Below, piece by piece: positions 24,358-35,284 of a DNA stretch of 64,000 bases. Position 1 is the first letter of the stretch; every line of letters starts with the position of its first letter. Under the pieces are notes generated by a model. The model was not told the origin of the DNA, searched no databases, and saw only the letters and a list, made by a program, of their open reading frames with translations. This stretch comes from Melieria omissa. Taxonomy: Eukaryota > Arthropoda > Insecta > Diptera > Ulidiidae. A program made the position numbers and the translations under genes. The DNA lies in the NCBI GenBank assembly GCA_963971225.1, contig OZ020267.1, positions 71,460,218 to 71,524,217 of the forward strand, in the 5' to 3' direction.

Positions 24358-24914
24358 TCTCGTAAATGAGATCTGGACATGACAGTTGAGTAACAGTTGA
24401 GAAATTAAGCGACCAAGTTCAATCATCTGATTCAACTGTTTAGCGAACCTTTGGTATTTGGAAAAGGTAAAATCATGGCCCCTAGAAGCCTCAAGAATAT
24501 ATAGAACTAAACTTGCTACAGTCTATGCAAATCTGCTCTGACATTCTGCAGAAAGAAACTCTTCTAAATCGGTTTGTAGCAAATTAACGAATATCGTTCA
24601 GTTCTGTTCTGAAGTATCATTTAATTTTGTAGCATAATATCGAATTGGTTTCCTTTTTGCTTTGGAGTATCATTCACTTCTGTAGCGAAAGTCCAAACAA
24701 GATGGGTTGATCAGTATTTCAATTCGAAATCCAAACAATTCTATTGCAATGAAATTAAAAATTTGCAAACAAGTTGAAAACTATAGGATTTTCCAACAAG
24801 AGGTGTTATATTTAAGCTTCTTTTGACCCGAAAGACAAGCACACAGCTTTAACTGGAAGGCAAAGAAACCTTTCAAGGCCCATTAAGAACTTCAATGTTG
24901 TACACAGAATTGAA

Positions 24915-25032
24915 TTTTTAGGTATTTTGGTACACAACTTTTGATCCTAATACCATTTGAAATCATATTGGCGATCAAAAATGTTTGTAACCAACAGATG
25001 TTTGTACTCAGCATCCCTTGTGTGCGCCACTG
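24915..25032 (-). mobile_element. hAT-like MITE fragment
   Basis: The right end reads CATCCCTTGTGTGCGCCACTG, i.e. CAGTGGCGCA inward on the minus strand, a hAT-type terminus. The interior aligns by eye with the complete copy at 29620-29768: both share ATACCATTT followed by CAAACCATAT-like sequence, then TTTGT..C..AGA and CCCTTG before the terminus. The left terminus is not recognisable, so this copy is truncated or heavily decayed. Confidence 0.5.
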
Positions 25033-25059
25033 AAATCCATATCAGCCTCAAGAATCCAC

Positions 25060-25265
25060 TTCAATCCACAGGCTCTGGGTTCGATTCGTAGTTCGGGCAG
25101 GCTGCAAAAACTTTCTCAAGGCTCTGGACTCTGTACCTTCTCCTGTTAGTTACACCAAGAGATGATAGGACTTTCTCAACTTTGTCCTACTGCGGAGACC
25201 AGGAGGGCCACGCGGAGGCTTTGAATCAACTTGGATTGGGACAAGGATTGTTTTGGCGTTCGCCA
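25060..25265 (-). pseudogene. Decayed RTE-like ORF2 C-terminal fragment
   Basis: On the minus strand a short stretch reads DKVEKVLSSLGVTNRRR, matching the KDQVVEALVSLGVTNWGRR region of the better copy at 24104-24357. It is preceded by a PRGPPGLR-like segment corresponding to its GRP..R motif. Frames shift several times. It is an older copy of the same or a related family. Confidence 0.6.
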
Positions 25266-25479
25266 GTTTAACGCAATGTGAGACTTTACCTTGTATGACC
25301 ACTCCCATCCTTCCTTGAAATGTATGTTACATGTGGAAAAACAGTGACTAAAACAGTGCCCGAGATGCGAACCTAAGCTTACCTAACCCAATCTAATTTA
25401 ACCGAGTTTCTTATCCAAAAACAACCAGCAAGTAAGCCAGTACCGAACTAGAATAGAAAAGAATTGATAAGAGGTATAT

Positions 25480-26300
25480 TCAACTGAGACCAGGATTGAT
25501 CTATTGTGCTCCCTACAATTGTTAGAGTACATCTCCTAGACCTACGCCCTAATGAAACTTAGTAACTCGCAGGGGTTTAGGTGATTGACGTCCTCTTCTG
25601 CAAGCCAAAACTGGCCCAGTTAACGTAACCTGCTGCGACAAGCTGCATTACCGTGCAATATGATGTGTTCGGGAGTCTACAGACGCTTACCTGTTCTATC
25701 CCGATTGTATGCATGTGTTTCCTCAATCTGCAGTGCCCAGTTAGAAAACCCGTGACCTGCCTAAGCTGGTTTCTCCTTAGTTTGAGGCATTCTTCACTCC
25801 ATTTGATGTTATAATCTTTGCTGAAGATTTTCGATTGCCTGAGACCGGAGGCGCTAGCCCAGTATTCTGTTTTCCTGGTCCTTTGTTCAAGTCCCAGTGA
25901 CTCCGTTATGGCGCTTTTGCCCAGCCCAATGAAGGGTTCAGGACCCAGGGAGGGCGTGGCTGCCGCGGTTCTAGCGAGACTGTCCGCTTTCTCGTTTCCT
26001 TCGATACAGGATCTTCACCTGGTTACATCTGCCCAGTGCATTCAATTCCTCAATGCGTTCCAGCACTTTTCCTGAGGTTATCTCATATGATGACCGCCTT
26101 TGTTCCTTTACTGATAGCTGCCTCCGCATGCTTGTTCCAGGCTAACTTGGAATCTAGTGTTACACCTACGTACTTCATCTCTGGTTTATAAGCTATGCTC
26201 TTCCCGAGCAAGCGTATTGTCCGCATGTGTTGCAGCTTTCTTTTCCATGTAATAGGTAGTATGGTTGTTTTTCCGGGTTTACTCGCAGGTGTACTCGGGC
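25480..26300 (-). pseudogene. RNase H-bearing LINE, RT thumb to C-terminus, internally deleted
   Basis: Reading from the right end on the minus strand: KPGKTTILPI...MKYVGVTLDSKLAWNKHAE is the region after the RT catalytic core in insect LINEs. After a deletion it continues with EGNEKADSLARTAAATP (RNase H) and VTGFLTGHCRLRKHMHTIG, then LNPCELLSFIRA near the end. Many changes break the frame. A related copy is at 40925-41455. The clade is LOA/I-like by these motifs. The last lines before the 3' end, with GGAGCACAATAG, are shared by both copies. Confidence 0.8.
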
Positions 26301-26380
26301 AAATACCGAACTAACAAAGTACCAAGCTCGGTTTGAATACCCCTAATAAAATTGTTTTTTAGACTAAATTTCATTTACTT

Positions 26381-27435
26381 AACCTCAATTTTTACTACTT
26401 TAAACTCGATCAATCAAAATCCACATTACTTAGGAAATAATATTAAAAATTATAAAAAATTACAAGTCCATTCAAAAAACAACAAAAAACGAGCCATTAA
26501 TTTTTACTAAACTTTATATATAATTTCAAAAATAATCAAATCTGCAGGTACTGAGAAAAAGAGACAACCATATGTATGCGTTTCATTTCATTTCAGTTAC
26601 ATTTAATTTTGAATTTTGTCAAAAATAAAACAACAACAACAACAACCTACACAGTAAACAATCATCACCACTTGAAATATTTTTTTAGTTTTTAATGTCT
26701 TCGCTTTTTTTGTTAATTAAACTTAACCTCACTTTTTCCTCCTCTAAATTTGATCAATCAAAAGCCACATTACTTTACATTAGAAATAATATTACAAATT
26801 ATAAATAAAAACAAATCCATTAAAAAACAACAAAAAACGAGCCATTAATTTTTACTAAACTTTATATATAATTTCAAAAATAATCAAATCTGCAGGTACT
26901 GAGAAAAAGAGACAACCATATGTATGCGTTTCATTTCATTTCAGTTACATTTAATTTTGAATTTTGTCAAAAATAAAACAACAACAACAACAACCTACAC
27001 AGTAAACAATCATCACCACTTGAAATATTTTTTTAGTTTTTAATGTCTTCGCTTTTTTTGTTAATTAAACTTAACCTCACTTTTTCCTCCTCTAAATTTG
27101 ATCAATCAAAAGCCACATTACTTTACATTAGAAATAATATTACAAATTATAAATAAAAACAAATCCATTAAAAAACAACAAAAAACGAGCCATTATTTTT
27201 TACTCAACTTTATTTTCAAAAATAATCAAAACCTAAAATAGCATATCTGCAGGTACTGAGAAATAGAGACAGCCATATGTATGCGTTTCATTTCATTTAC
27301 ATTTAATTTTGAATTTTGTAAAAAATCAAACAACAATAACAACAACCTGCATATTAGGCACCAAAATAAACAATCATCGCCACTTGAAATATTTTTTTTA
27401 GTTTTTTAATGTCCGCTTTTTTTTGTTAATTAATT
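26381..27435 (+). repeat. Three tandem copies of a 348-bp unit
   Basis: The phrase CGAGCCATTAATTTTTACTA recurs at 26490 and 26839, and in altered form at 27186. AACCTCACTTTTTCCTCC-type starts are at 26381, 26725 and 27073. The first two stretches between these points appear almost identical, differing by a base or two, while the ends of the array are diverged. Each of the first two units contains GTAAACAA (26654-26661, 27002-27009) and a (CAA)5 run. This is a recent local duplication or an assembly repeat. Confidence 0.95.
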
Positions 27436-28140
27436 TTTTTTTAATTTTTTCCATTTATTTTCACTTCTTTTTTTGCGGCGCTTTATTCGCTGTGAGTTGA
27501 CTTGGCGCGGCTTGACGGGGATTGACTTGCTGATATGTTGTCGACGCTGATTGGTTGTTGAGTTGTCGTTGTTGTTGTCGTTGCTATTTAGTGCTTAATG
27601 TTGTTGTTGTTGTTATTTTGTTGTTTTGATTTAATTCTGCGCCAAGTTAAAATATGTGTGGAAAAAAATGAAATCGAAATAAATATGTATGCGTGTGCGT
27701 CTGTGTGTGTGTATTTTGATAATATTTGTGCTTTGGATTGTTGCTGCTGTTTTTGTTGTTGTGCGGCTTTCAGTTGTTTTTATTGAAAACAACAGCAGCA
27801 GCCATTTGCTTTTTGCAATGCCTTGCGGCCGCATTGAAAGCGTCGGAATGGTGGACAGTGACAGTTGTTTGTGCCTTTAAGGTGCTGTAATACACACACA
27901 CACACACACGCAAAGCTACACTCATATGTATAAATATGTATATATGTGGGAAGATAATGTTGTTTGGTGTGTATGCACATTAGTCAATTTTACACGCAAC
28001 ACTGGCGGCCGCCCCGAACTCTATAAAGTGCGTAAATCGTTATGGCAAAATAGCAACAAAAACAAAAACACATATATGTACATATATGAATTTTTTGTTA
28101 CAAGGGGCGACAACAACAATAACAACAACAATATGTGACC
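27436..28140. other. Unique island with TTG, CA and TATG runs
   Basis: GC-richer DNA (GCGCGGCTTGACGGGG near 27505-27520), TTG runs near 27545-27620, a CA run at 27893-27909 and CAA runs near 28110-28130. Open frames on both strands derive from these runs. A NotI-like GCGGCCGC is at 28004-28011 (GGCGGCCGCC). No gene is seen before the small frame at 28172. Confidence 0.45.
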
Positions 28141-28171
28141 GCGTGTAGTGAAAGAAATTGCGCGTCGCGTA

Positions 28172-28348
28172 ATGGGCTCGATTAATATTTATGGACTGCC
28201 CGCTGTTCGTTTGATTGGACGACATGTCGCGCGACCTAATCAACTGCCTCCGAACGACTATATTCGCGCATTGGTGTCTGTGTGTGCGGCCATCGGAGCA
28301 GTAGTCGTTTTATTAATATTATTATCAGCTGTCAATATTTGTCAGTAA
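28172..28348 (+). CDS. Candidate small ORF, 58 codons, one membrane helix
   Basis: An ATG at 28172 with G at -3 and G at +4 opens a 58-codon frame of normal complexity, unlike the repeat-derived frames around it. It starts MGSINIYGLPAVRLIG, has a short polar part, then a hydrophobic run LVSVCAAIGAVVVLLILLSA that would form one transmembrane helix, and ends almost at once. The surrounding DNA is GC-rich and free of repeats. I recognise no family. It sits inside the presumed InR intron on the same strand. It may be a chance frame in conserved non-coding DNA. Confidence 0.25.
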   Translation: MGSINIYGLPAVRLIGRHVARPNQLPPNDYIRALVSVCAAIGAVVVLLILLSAVNICQ

Positions 28349-28740
28349 TTCCGGGCCCCCGTTGCCCCTGCAGTCTGCAGTCGGCTTTCGCACCGACTTG
28401 TTTGGCTCCGAAGCGAGATGATTTAATAGCCGCGCACTAAACTAAGCCACAGCAGCAGCAAAAACTACTATAACTACAGCAACAACAACAATAACAAACA
28501 CATGATCAGCAACAGAAGCAAACGAATTGAAATGTCATGTGCGTTGTGTAGTTGTGTGGGCGCCAAAACCAGGCACCGCCCACAATATTTAAGCGTTTAC
28601 ATGACAACAACAAACAAACAAACTACCAAACGGTGACTCGGCGACGTTGTCGCAATGCAGTCAATCTCAGCTTCCTTTGCCACACAAAATGTGCATACAA
28701 GTGCGAACCGAAAGTTTAAAGATGCTTAACGAAAGCAACC
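28349..28740. other. Unique GC-rich to CAA-rich DNA
   Basis: Includes GGGCCCCCGTTGCCCCTGCA near 28353 and CAGCAG/CAACAA runs near 28450-28500. No frame or RNA signature is supported. With the preceding 200 bp it is one of the least repetitive parts of the intron. Confidence 0.4.
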
Positions 28741-28769
28741 CTGCTGAAGGCCTATGAACTGCTTTTACA

Positions 28770-28910
28770 ATCAAGCGGATCTAGTCAATAGGACTGTCAC
28801 ACTCTACAAAGCTTCCTAAGGAACTCAAACTGGTTCAATGAGTCAGCGGACCTAAGTTCGATTAATTGTGGTATCACAATGGATCTTTATGGCCAAAGTG
28901 AGCAACCTTA
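28770..28910 (+). repeat. Single LINE-tail unit
   Basis: GGAACTCAAACTGGTTCAAT, GAGTCAGCGGACCTAAGTTC, GATTAATTGTGGTATCACAA, TGGATCTTTATGG is one copy of the unit arrayed at 20.0-20.7 kb, including the LINE 3' UTR line. It shows the order C-terminal codons, then unit, then the TATCACAATGG line, which supports the LINE-tail origin of those arrays. Confidence 0.7.
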
Positions 28911-29039
28911 CTTCCTACTTAAGGTCCAGCAACAACCCACACATACTGTCTTGTTTAGAGATTAAACTGTCGAGCCTACCAGATACCTTAAGATTCCTAT
29001 TAAGATTATGACCAACCTACAACCTATATATTTTCTTAT

Positions 29040-29570
29040 TCAAGCAGCAAGCTATCGGTTGTGATAGTTAGATGGCTTAAGATACTTTTCAGGGCAGCTT
29101 CTTGATTCTCTGATTGCTCTGGTCCCTCTAAGAAATAGACTATCCTCGACCTAGTCTTCCTATTGAACAGGAGATCGCTTTGCTTTGTGCATCCTCACAT
29201 TATCATGCCACATATTTTCTTATTCAGACAGTCAGCTATCGAGATGCCACATGGTTTAAGATTCTTTTCTGCTTTTTCAGAGCAGCTTTCTGATTGCTCT
29301 GATACCTCTAAGAAACAGAGTATCTTCAACTTAGTCCTCCCATCAAGCAGGGATTCTCTTTACTCTGCGCATCCTCACATTAACATCTCACATACTTTCC
29401 TCGTCAGACAGTTAACTATCGAAGATGCCAGATGGTATACGGTTCTTCACAGCTTTTTCAGAGCCGCTTCCTGAATCTCTGATTGCTCTGGTCCTTCTTA
29501 GAAACAGAGTATTTTCAACTTAGTCTTCCCATCGAACACGGAGTCGCCTTGCTCTGTGCATCCTATGGAG
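29040..29570 (+). repeat. Tandem array, about 180-bp unit
   Basis: CTCTAAGAAACAGAGTATCT followed by TCAACTTAGTCCTCCCATC recurs near 29128, 29308 and 29500. AGACAGTCAGCTATCGAGAT and TTTTTCAGAGCAGCTTCCTG-type lines recur with the same spacing. The copies retain about 80 percent identity by eye. Confidence 0.75.
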
Positions 29571-29619
29571 AAAATTCTACTAGAAATGGTATTTCTTATG
29601 GAGAAGGTTTCCTCGATAT

Positions 29620-29768
29620 CAGTGGCGTATACAGCATTTCATTTGGGGTTTTTCATACACAATTTTTATAGCAAATACCATTTCAAACCATATATGTCAC
29701 CTAAATTGTTTGTCACAAAGAGATATTTCGGTGGTCTGAATCCCAAACCACCCTTGATTGTGCCACTG
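29620..29768 (+). mobile_element. hAT-like MITE, 149 bp
   Basis: Begins CAGTGGCGTA and ends TGTGCCACTG, giving terminal inverted repeats that start CAGTGGC. The flanking octamers CTCGATAT (29612-29619) and CTCTATGT (29769-29776) agree at six of eight positions, consistent with a decayed 8-bp hAT target duplication. It has no coding capacity. It sits at the end of the 180-bp array. A second, truncated copy is at 24915-25032. Confidence 0.65.
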
Positions 29769-29776
29769 CTCTATGT

Positions 29777-31180
29777 GGTACTTCTATTAATCAGGGTCTC
29801 TTCAACTCTTGGATCTTGGATGTCTTCAACCAGAGTCCCCCATAAGCTAGTGTCTCTTCTTAAAATTTCTGGGCTCTTAGTTTCACCATCAGCTTTACCG
29901 AGCTTTCAACTGTGGTTATCAGTGATATAGCGAAAGTCATATTGAAAGCCTCGTGGTTTTCAGCGCCCTTAAGAGGGCATCATTCCTTTCCTAAGCTTTT
30001 TGATCAGAAAGCTGCCAATCCAATCCAGTTAAGATTAGAGTTTGAGTATAGTGCTATGCAACCAATGTTTCCATTGGTCCAATCTAACTCCAACCTCATT
30101 TAACTTAACTCTGGTTTTATCGAGCAGGGTATCTTCTGGTCTCATCAAGATTCCTTGGTATGAAACTGTTTTCGTATAGAGTTTCTTGGAATAGATTCTC
30201 TTCTAACTTCCTATCTTCTCGGTCTGGTTCTTCGATTGGATAGACTTTTATAGAAAATTCTTAGATGAAGTCTCTCGACAAACCCATGTCAATCTGGTCC
30301 TTCTACCGAAAACTATCGCTTTAATTATGGATCAGTTAAGGTTCTTGAGTTGATACTTCTATTCGATCATAAAACGGATAAGGTTATTGAACTGATACTG
30401 ATAGATTTCCCCGACCTGTCTCTTATTGGTAAGATCTCTTAGCGTGCACGTTCCATTAGATAAAGTCTCCCTCGACCTAAAATGTCTATACATAAAAGTC
30501 ATCTCGATCTGGTTCTTCTACCATATCGGCCTTTCCTTGACCTGGTGCTTCCATCAGATAAGGGATTCTCGACACTGTTTTTCTATCGAATAAGATTTCA
30601 TCCAACTAATCTGTGCATGAAAAACTTGAAAACTTTTTTTTACTTTTTCTCAACGTGCACTTTCTTTCGGATAAAGTCTCCTTGATCTGTAAGGTTTTTG
30701 TGATGTGGATTTTATTGGTAAGTTTTCTTGTCTTCCATTTCTTGAATAAAGTCTTCTAGATCTGATCGCCTCGACCTGTTCTTTCCGTCGAGCACGTTCT
30801 CTTCAACCACAGATCGTTTTCCTTGGCTTGGAAAACCGTTTCCTCAACACAGCCCTCCCATCGTATGAGGTTTGATCCACCTGTTCTTTGCATGGAATAC
30901 GTAAATCAGAATCTTGTCTTTAGTTACTTAAAAAAAACGGCAACAAGTGTCTTAAAATATCTTCTCCACTCGTAAATTCATGCTTCCTAGTTTTCAAATC
31001 CTTCCAGTATGAGTGACCTCTATAATGCATTGAGAGTTCAGCTCTACGTGTCATATTTCTTAAGGCATCTGTCCAAAGTGTTGAGAAAATATTCTGCTTG
31101 TTTTGATGTTTGTCAATTAGAGAATTAATTATCAAAAAGCCAGAAGCCATGCAGATTCATGGTGCCACTTGTTGAATGCT
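29777..31180. repeat. Decayed local repeats, no gene
   Basis: From about 30130 to 30900 phrases such as AAGTCTCCTCGACCTGGTTC, TTCCATCGAATAAGG and CTCGACCTGTTCTTTC recur irregularly, pointing to a very old tandem array. The 29777-30130 part appears unique. Open frames are short and not protein-like. Confidence 0.5.
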
Positions 31181-31439
31181 GAACTGGCAATGGCCGCCCT
31201 GAAGCTTATAAAATACATAGCATCGATTTTTAACACAATTTGAAAGCGATTTATAAAGTCCAATTAAAAACCGTAAACAAAATTTATTATTATTAATTTA
31301 TATGCCGCACTCTAAAAAGTAGCCAGAGAGAAATGAACATCATAAATATAATAACGGCAGCAACACTACAGTTGTGTGAAAAATATTGGGACCAACAAAT
31401 GATTTCACTGAAGTTATTTGCTGAATTATGGAGAGTCAA

Positions 31440-32830
31440 TAAAAGTTATATTTGTGAACGTAGTTAGTTATCACTTCAGACTTGAGTTACTTGAGTGAAA
31501 AATTAAGAAAATGTGTATTAAACAATTTATTTAAAAAATCGTATGGTTTCTTGTCGATGTGATTTGGACATAAATCTTATGGCTGAAATCAGTTAAGTTC
31601 AAACTCAAGTGAACTTAAATCACTGAAGGAGTTGTTTATTTTAAATACATATTGGAAGTCTTTATTAAAAATGTTTTGAAAGAAACTGAGGTTCCTCATC
31701 GACATGATTTTTACACAAATATTTTAGCCAAAGTAAAAACATAAGTGAACTTAAGAACCTTAAAAAGTTGTATATTTAAAATATTACAAATCTTTGTAAA
31801 ACCATTTGTGAATGAAACTTATGGTTCCTTATCGACGTGAGTTTGATACAAATTTTTTAGCTGAAATCGTTGAAGAGCAAACTTAAGTGAACATAAATAA
31901 CTTAAGGAGTTATTTATTTTAAATATTGAAAATCCTTATTAAACCATTTTTGGAAGAAACTTATGGTTCCTTGTCGACATAAGTTTGATACAAATATTTT
32001 AACTGAAATCGTTTAAGAGCAAACTTAAGTGAACTTAAGGAATTATATATTTCAAATATTGGAAATCTTTATTAAACCACTTTTGAAAGAAACTTATGGT
32101 TCCTTGTCGACATGAGTTTGATACAAATTTCTTAGCTGAAATCGTTGAAGAGCAAACTTAAGTGAACTTAAGTAACTTAAGGAGCTATTTATTTTAAATA
32201 TTGAAAATCCTTATTAAACCATTTTTGAAAGAAACATATGGCTACTTGTCGACATGAGTTTGATACAAATTTTTTAACGGAAATCGTTCAAGAGCAAACT
32301 TAACTTTTAGCTGAAATTAGTGAAAAACTTACTGAACTTAAGTAACTGAAGGAATTGTTTCTTTATTAAAAAATGTGTGAAAGAAACTTATGGTCCTTAT
32401 CGACATTATTTTAAATCAAATCGTTTAGCTGAAATCAATTAAGTGCGAACTAAATTCAAATTAAGCAACTTAAGGAGTTGTTTATTTGAAATATTGAAAA
32501 TATTTATTAACAAATGTGGATAGAAACATGATTTCATATCGACTTGATTATTTAGCTGAAATTAGTAAAGTGAAAACTTAGTGAACTTAAGCAACTTATG
32601 ATGTTGTGTATTCCAAATACTAGAAATATTTATAAAAATATTGTTTTATTGAAACTTAAGTTTCATATCGACATAATTTTGACACAAACCTTGAAGTCTG
32701 ATGTCAGTTAAGTAAAAACTTAAAAGAACTTAAGTAGCTTATAAAGTTTTTATTCCAAATATTAATATTCCTTAGCTGAAATAAGTAAAGAATGAAGCAA
32801 AATTAAGTAAACTTGAGCAAAAACTTATGA
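31440..32830 (+). repeat. Tandem array, about 130-145-bp unit
   Basis: The phrase AACTTATGGTTCCTTGTCGA then CATGAGTTTGATACAAATTT recurs near 31817, 31961, 32092 and 32234, with decayed copies on both sides. GAGCAAACTTAAGTGAACTT and ATTTATTTTAAATATTGAAA lines complete the unit. Degeneration increases towards both ends. Confidence 0.8.
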
Positions 32831-33922
32831 AAATGTTTTTCAGGAAATTTTTAAATTGCAATTGCACCTGATTTCACTATCATATATAGAAAATATGTTT
32901 ACATATCTATCTGATTCTCTCGCTAAAATCAACTCGAAACATCTTCCATATTTCTAAAATTTTGCACACAACTGTATAAAAATCCTCTATAGCCAAATGT
33001 GCAGCAGCAAAAAACTGAGCTGAACGACATCGAAATGAACATAAACTGTGCGCTGACACATAGAAAAAGAAGAAAACAGAATGGAAATTGAAACGAAGCA
33101 GATTAAAAAACCGAAATTAAAACAAATAAAACACAAAACGAAATATTTCCAATTGATTAATTTAAACATTTAAGCATGGAATGTTTTGAAAGAGCAATTA
33201 CAATAACAAAAACATTGACCATTTCAAACGGACCGAGTAAAAGCCACAAAATAACAACAACAACAAGAACAGCAATAACAGCAGCAATGCCATAAAGTTG
33301 AAAATATTTAAATTTTTCATTAATTTATGCATAATTAGAGTAGAACACACATGCACATTCGGAATACACATACACACACACACAAACACACGAGCGAGCG
33401 CAGCTAATGACATTCACACATTCGAGCAGCAAATTCGCTTTTATTGGAATGTCAGCTCGTCGTCGATGCGGATCCCAAAGTAAGCGGAACCGGTTGCGTT
33501 GATAAAAATCTCAAAACTTATGGGAAATTTCTGTCGCCAACGAGTCATACGCCCATAATGCCGTATGTGTGTGTATGTGTGCGTGTATGCAGTGCGAATT
33601 TGCGAAGCGACATTGCAATTGTTTGTTTTTCTCTTTTCATTTTTTTGCAGCAACACAGTGCAACGGCACTTGAGCCCACTGCTCGCCGCTCACTGCGCGC
33701 CTCAACTCAACTGGCCGACTGGCTAATTGCATTAATTTCCATTTCACTTGAAGGGCGCACAAATTTCGTTTGCTGTTGTTGGTTGTTATTTGAATTTTCA
33801 CTGCCAATAGAAATTTTTATATAATTAAAGCTTTAAGCAAAATGCTGCCGTACCACAAGCACTAACAAGGCAAATAAATGTCAGCCACACACGTACACAC
33901 AACTGTGAGTGGTTCTTTGTTG
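32831..33922. other. Unique island; possible isolated splice acceptor
   Basis: Ordinary DNA with CAACAA runs near 33255 and a CA run near 33370-33385. A pyrimidine tract ending in TTTTTTGCAG at 33641-33650 is a good-looking 3' splice site followed by 120 bp of GC-rich sequence, but no donor and no recognisable receptor sequence follow. I do not call an exon. Confidence 0.35.
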
Positions 33923-33934
33923 GTGTATGTGGTG

Positions 33935-35271
33935 TTTTTTTTTTTTTTTTTTTTTTTTGATTATAGAGATGGAAAGCATCGAAAGCCAAAACCCCGTCAG
34001 TGTGGGACTTTAACCTCACTAAAACCACCTCTTTCTCGTCCTTTAGCCCGCCCGGTACTACCGTTAGGTTTTTCGTCGGGAGGAGGGTTTGAGCACTTGG
34101 CTCAATCGTCTGTCGATTGTTCGACGTCGTCACGGTACAGGTATGGTTTTTAACTACCTACATCTGCTGCGCTGCCTTTCAGCAACCCGGAGACCCGCAA
34201 TGACCTCAGCTGCCATCTTACAGGCCGCGTCCCACTTCGCTTTTGCTGACGTCATATGGGCTATCAAGTTCTCCGGCGTCGGTTGTTCACCGAAAACCGC
34301 CGATAGTTGCTGTCGATCCCTATTGAACCGCGGACATACAAAGAAGACGTGAAAAGCGTCCTCATCTACCTCCGTACAAATTTCGCAGAATGGCGAGGAG
34401 TCCCTTTTGAACCGGTAAAGGTATGCCCGGAAGCACCCATGTCCACTTAATGTTTGGGTTAAGTAGAAGTCTACTTCTCCCCACTTTCTGTTGATCCAGC
34501 CTTTAAGGTCCGGGATCAAGCGATGTGTCCAGCGTCCGTTCTGCGCCGTGTTCCACTGGTGTTGCCATTTCTGCGTACTGCTGCGCCGCAGCTCGTCGCG
34601 GAAGTCCTTCCGCCGCTGACCCGCAGGGGCTTGCTGCGCCGACTCTTGCGCCAGGATGTCGAATGGGCACATTCCCGCTATAACCAGCGCCGCATCCTCT
34701 GAGACTGTGCGAAAAGCAGAACACACGCGGAGGGCGCACAGGCGGTAGGCTGATCTCGCCTCTCTACCATATGATCTGTGGTTTAGCGCCTGGTGCCATA
34801 TTGGGGATCCATACAGAAGTGTGCTTTTTACTACTCCAGCCAGTAGCTGTCTGCATCGTTGCCTTGGGCCCTTTGTGTTGGCCATTAACCTTGCCAGGCC
34901 TGCAGCCGTTTTGGCCGCTTTTTTACTTGCATACTCGAGGTGGTTTTTGTACGAAAGCCTTGCATCAATCAATATTCCGAGATATTTTACCACTGGCTTC
35001 GACGTGATGTTGTGTTCACCCACCTTTATTGTTACTGTTTCTAGCGTTTTCCGGCTAGAAATCAGCACTGCTTCAGTTTTATGTTCGGCAAGCTTCAACA
35101 TTGCGCTCCTCAGCCACGACTGGATTATCTGCACTGTTTTATTTGTGATCCGCACCACATCGTGCGTGTGTTTTGCCACTATAACTACCGCTATATCGTC
35201 TGCAAATCCAATAATTTTCGCTTCGCTAGGGATATTTAGTCTCAACACCCCATCATACATTATATTCCAAA
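33935..35271 (-). mobile_element. R1-like non-LTR retrotransposon, 5'-truncated, recent
   Basis: The minus strand encodes about 372 codons without a stop, from LWNIMYDGVLRL through FADDIAVV (RT catalytic motif, about 35195-35206) and VVKYLGILIDARLSYKNHLE, to a knuckle-like FCEICTEV...HVFFVCPRF, stopping at TAG 34154-34156. There is no RNase H, consistent with the R1 clade. A 200-bp 3' UTR ends in a pure 24-base poly(A) tail (T run at 33935-33958 on +). A perfect 13-bp duplication, GTGTATGTGGTGT, lies at 33923-33935 and 35272-35284. The copy starts mid-RT, so it is a dead-on-arrival insertion. The target was a TG-rich stretch, and an apparent Met start in the flanking (CA)n is not part of the element. 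Confidence 0.92.
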
Positions 35272-35284
35272 GTGTATGTGGTGT

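Noticed and set aside
25070..25095. GGTTCGATTCGTAG resembling a tRNA T arm
   Set aside because: It lies within or beside the decayed RTE-like fragment and no tRNA fold surrounds it.
33444..33824. 126-codon ORF including a TTTTTTGCAG acceptor-like site
   Set aside because: No donor or receptor-like sequence follows; composition changes along the frame indicate non-coding DNA.
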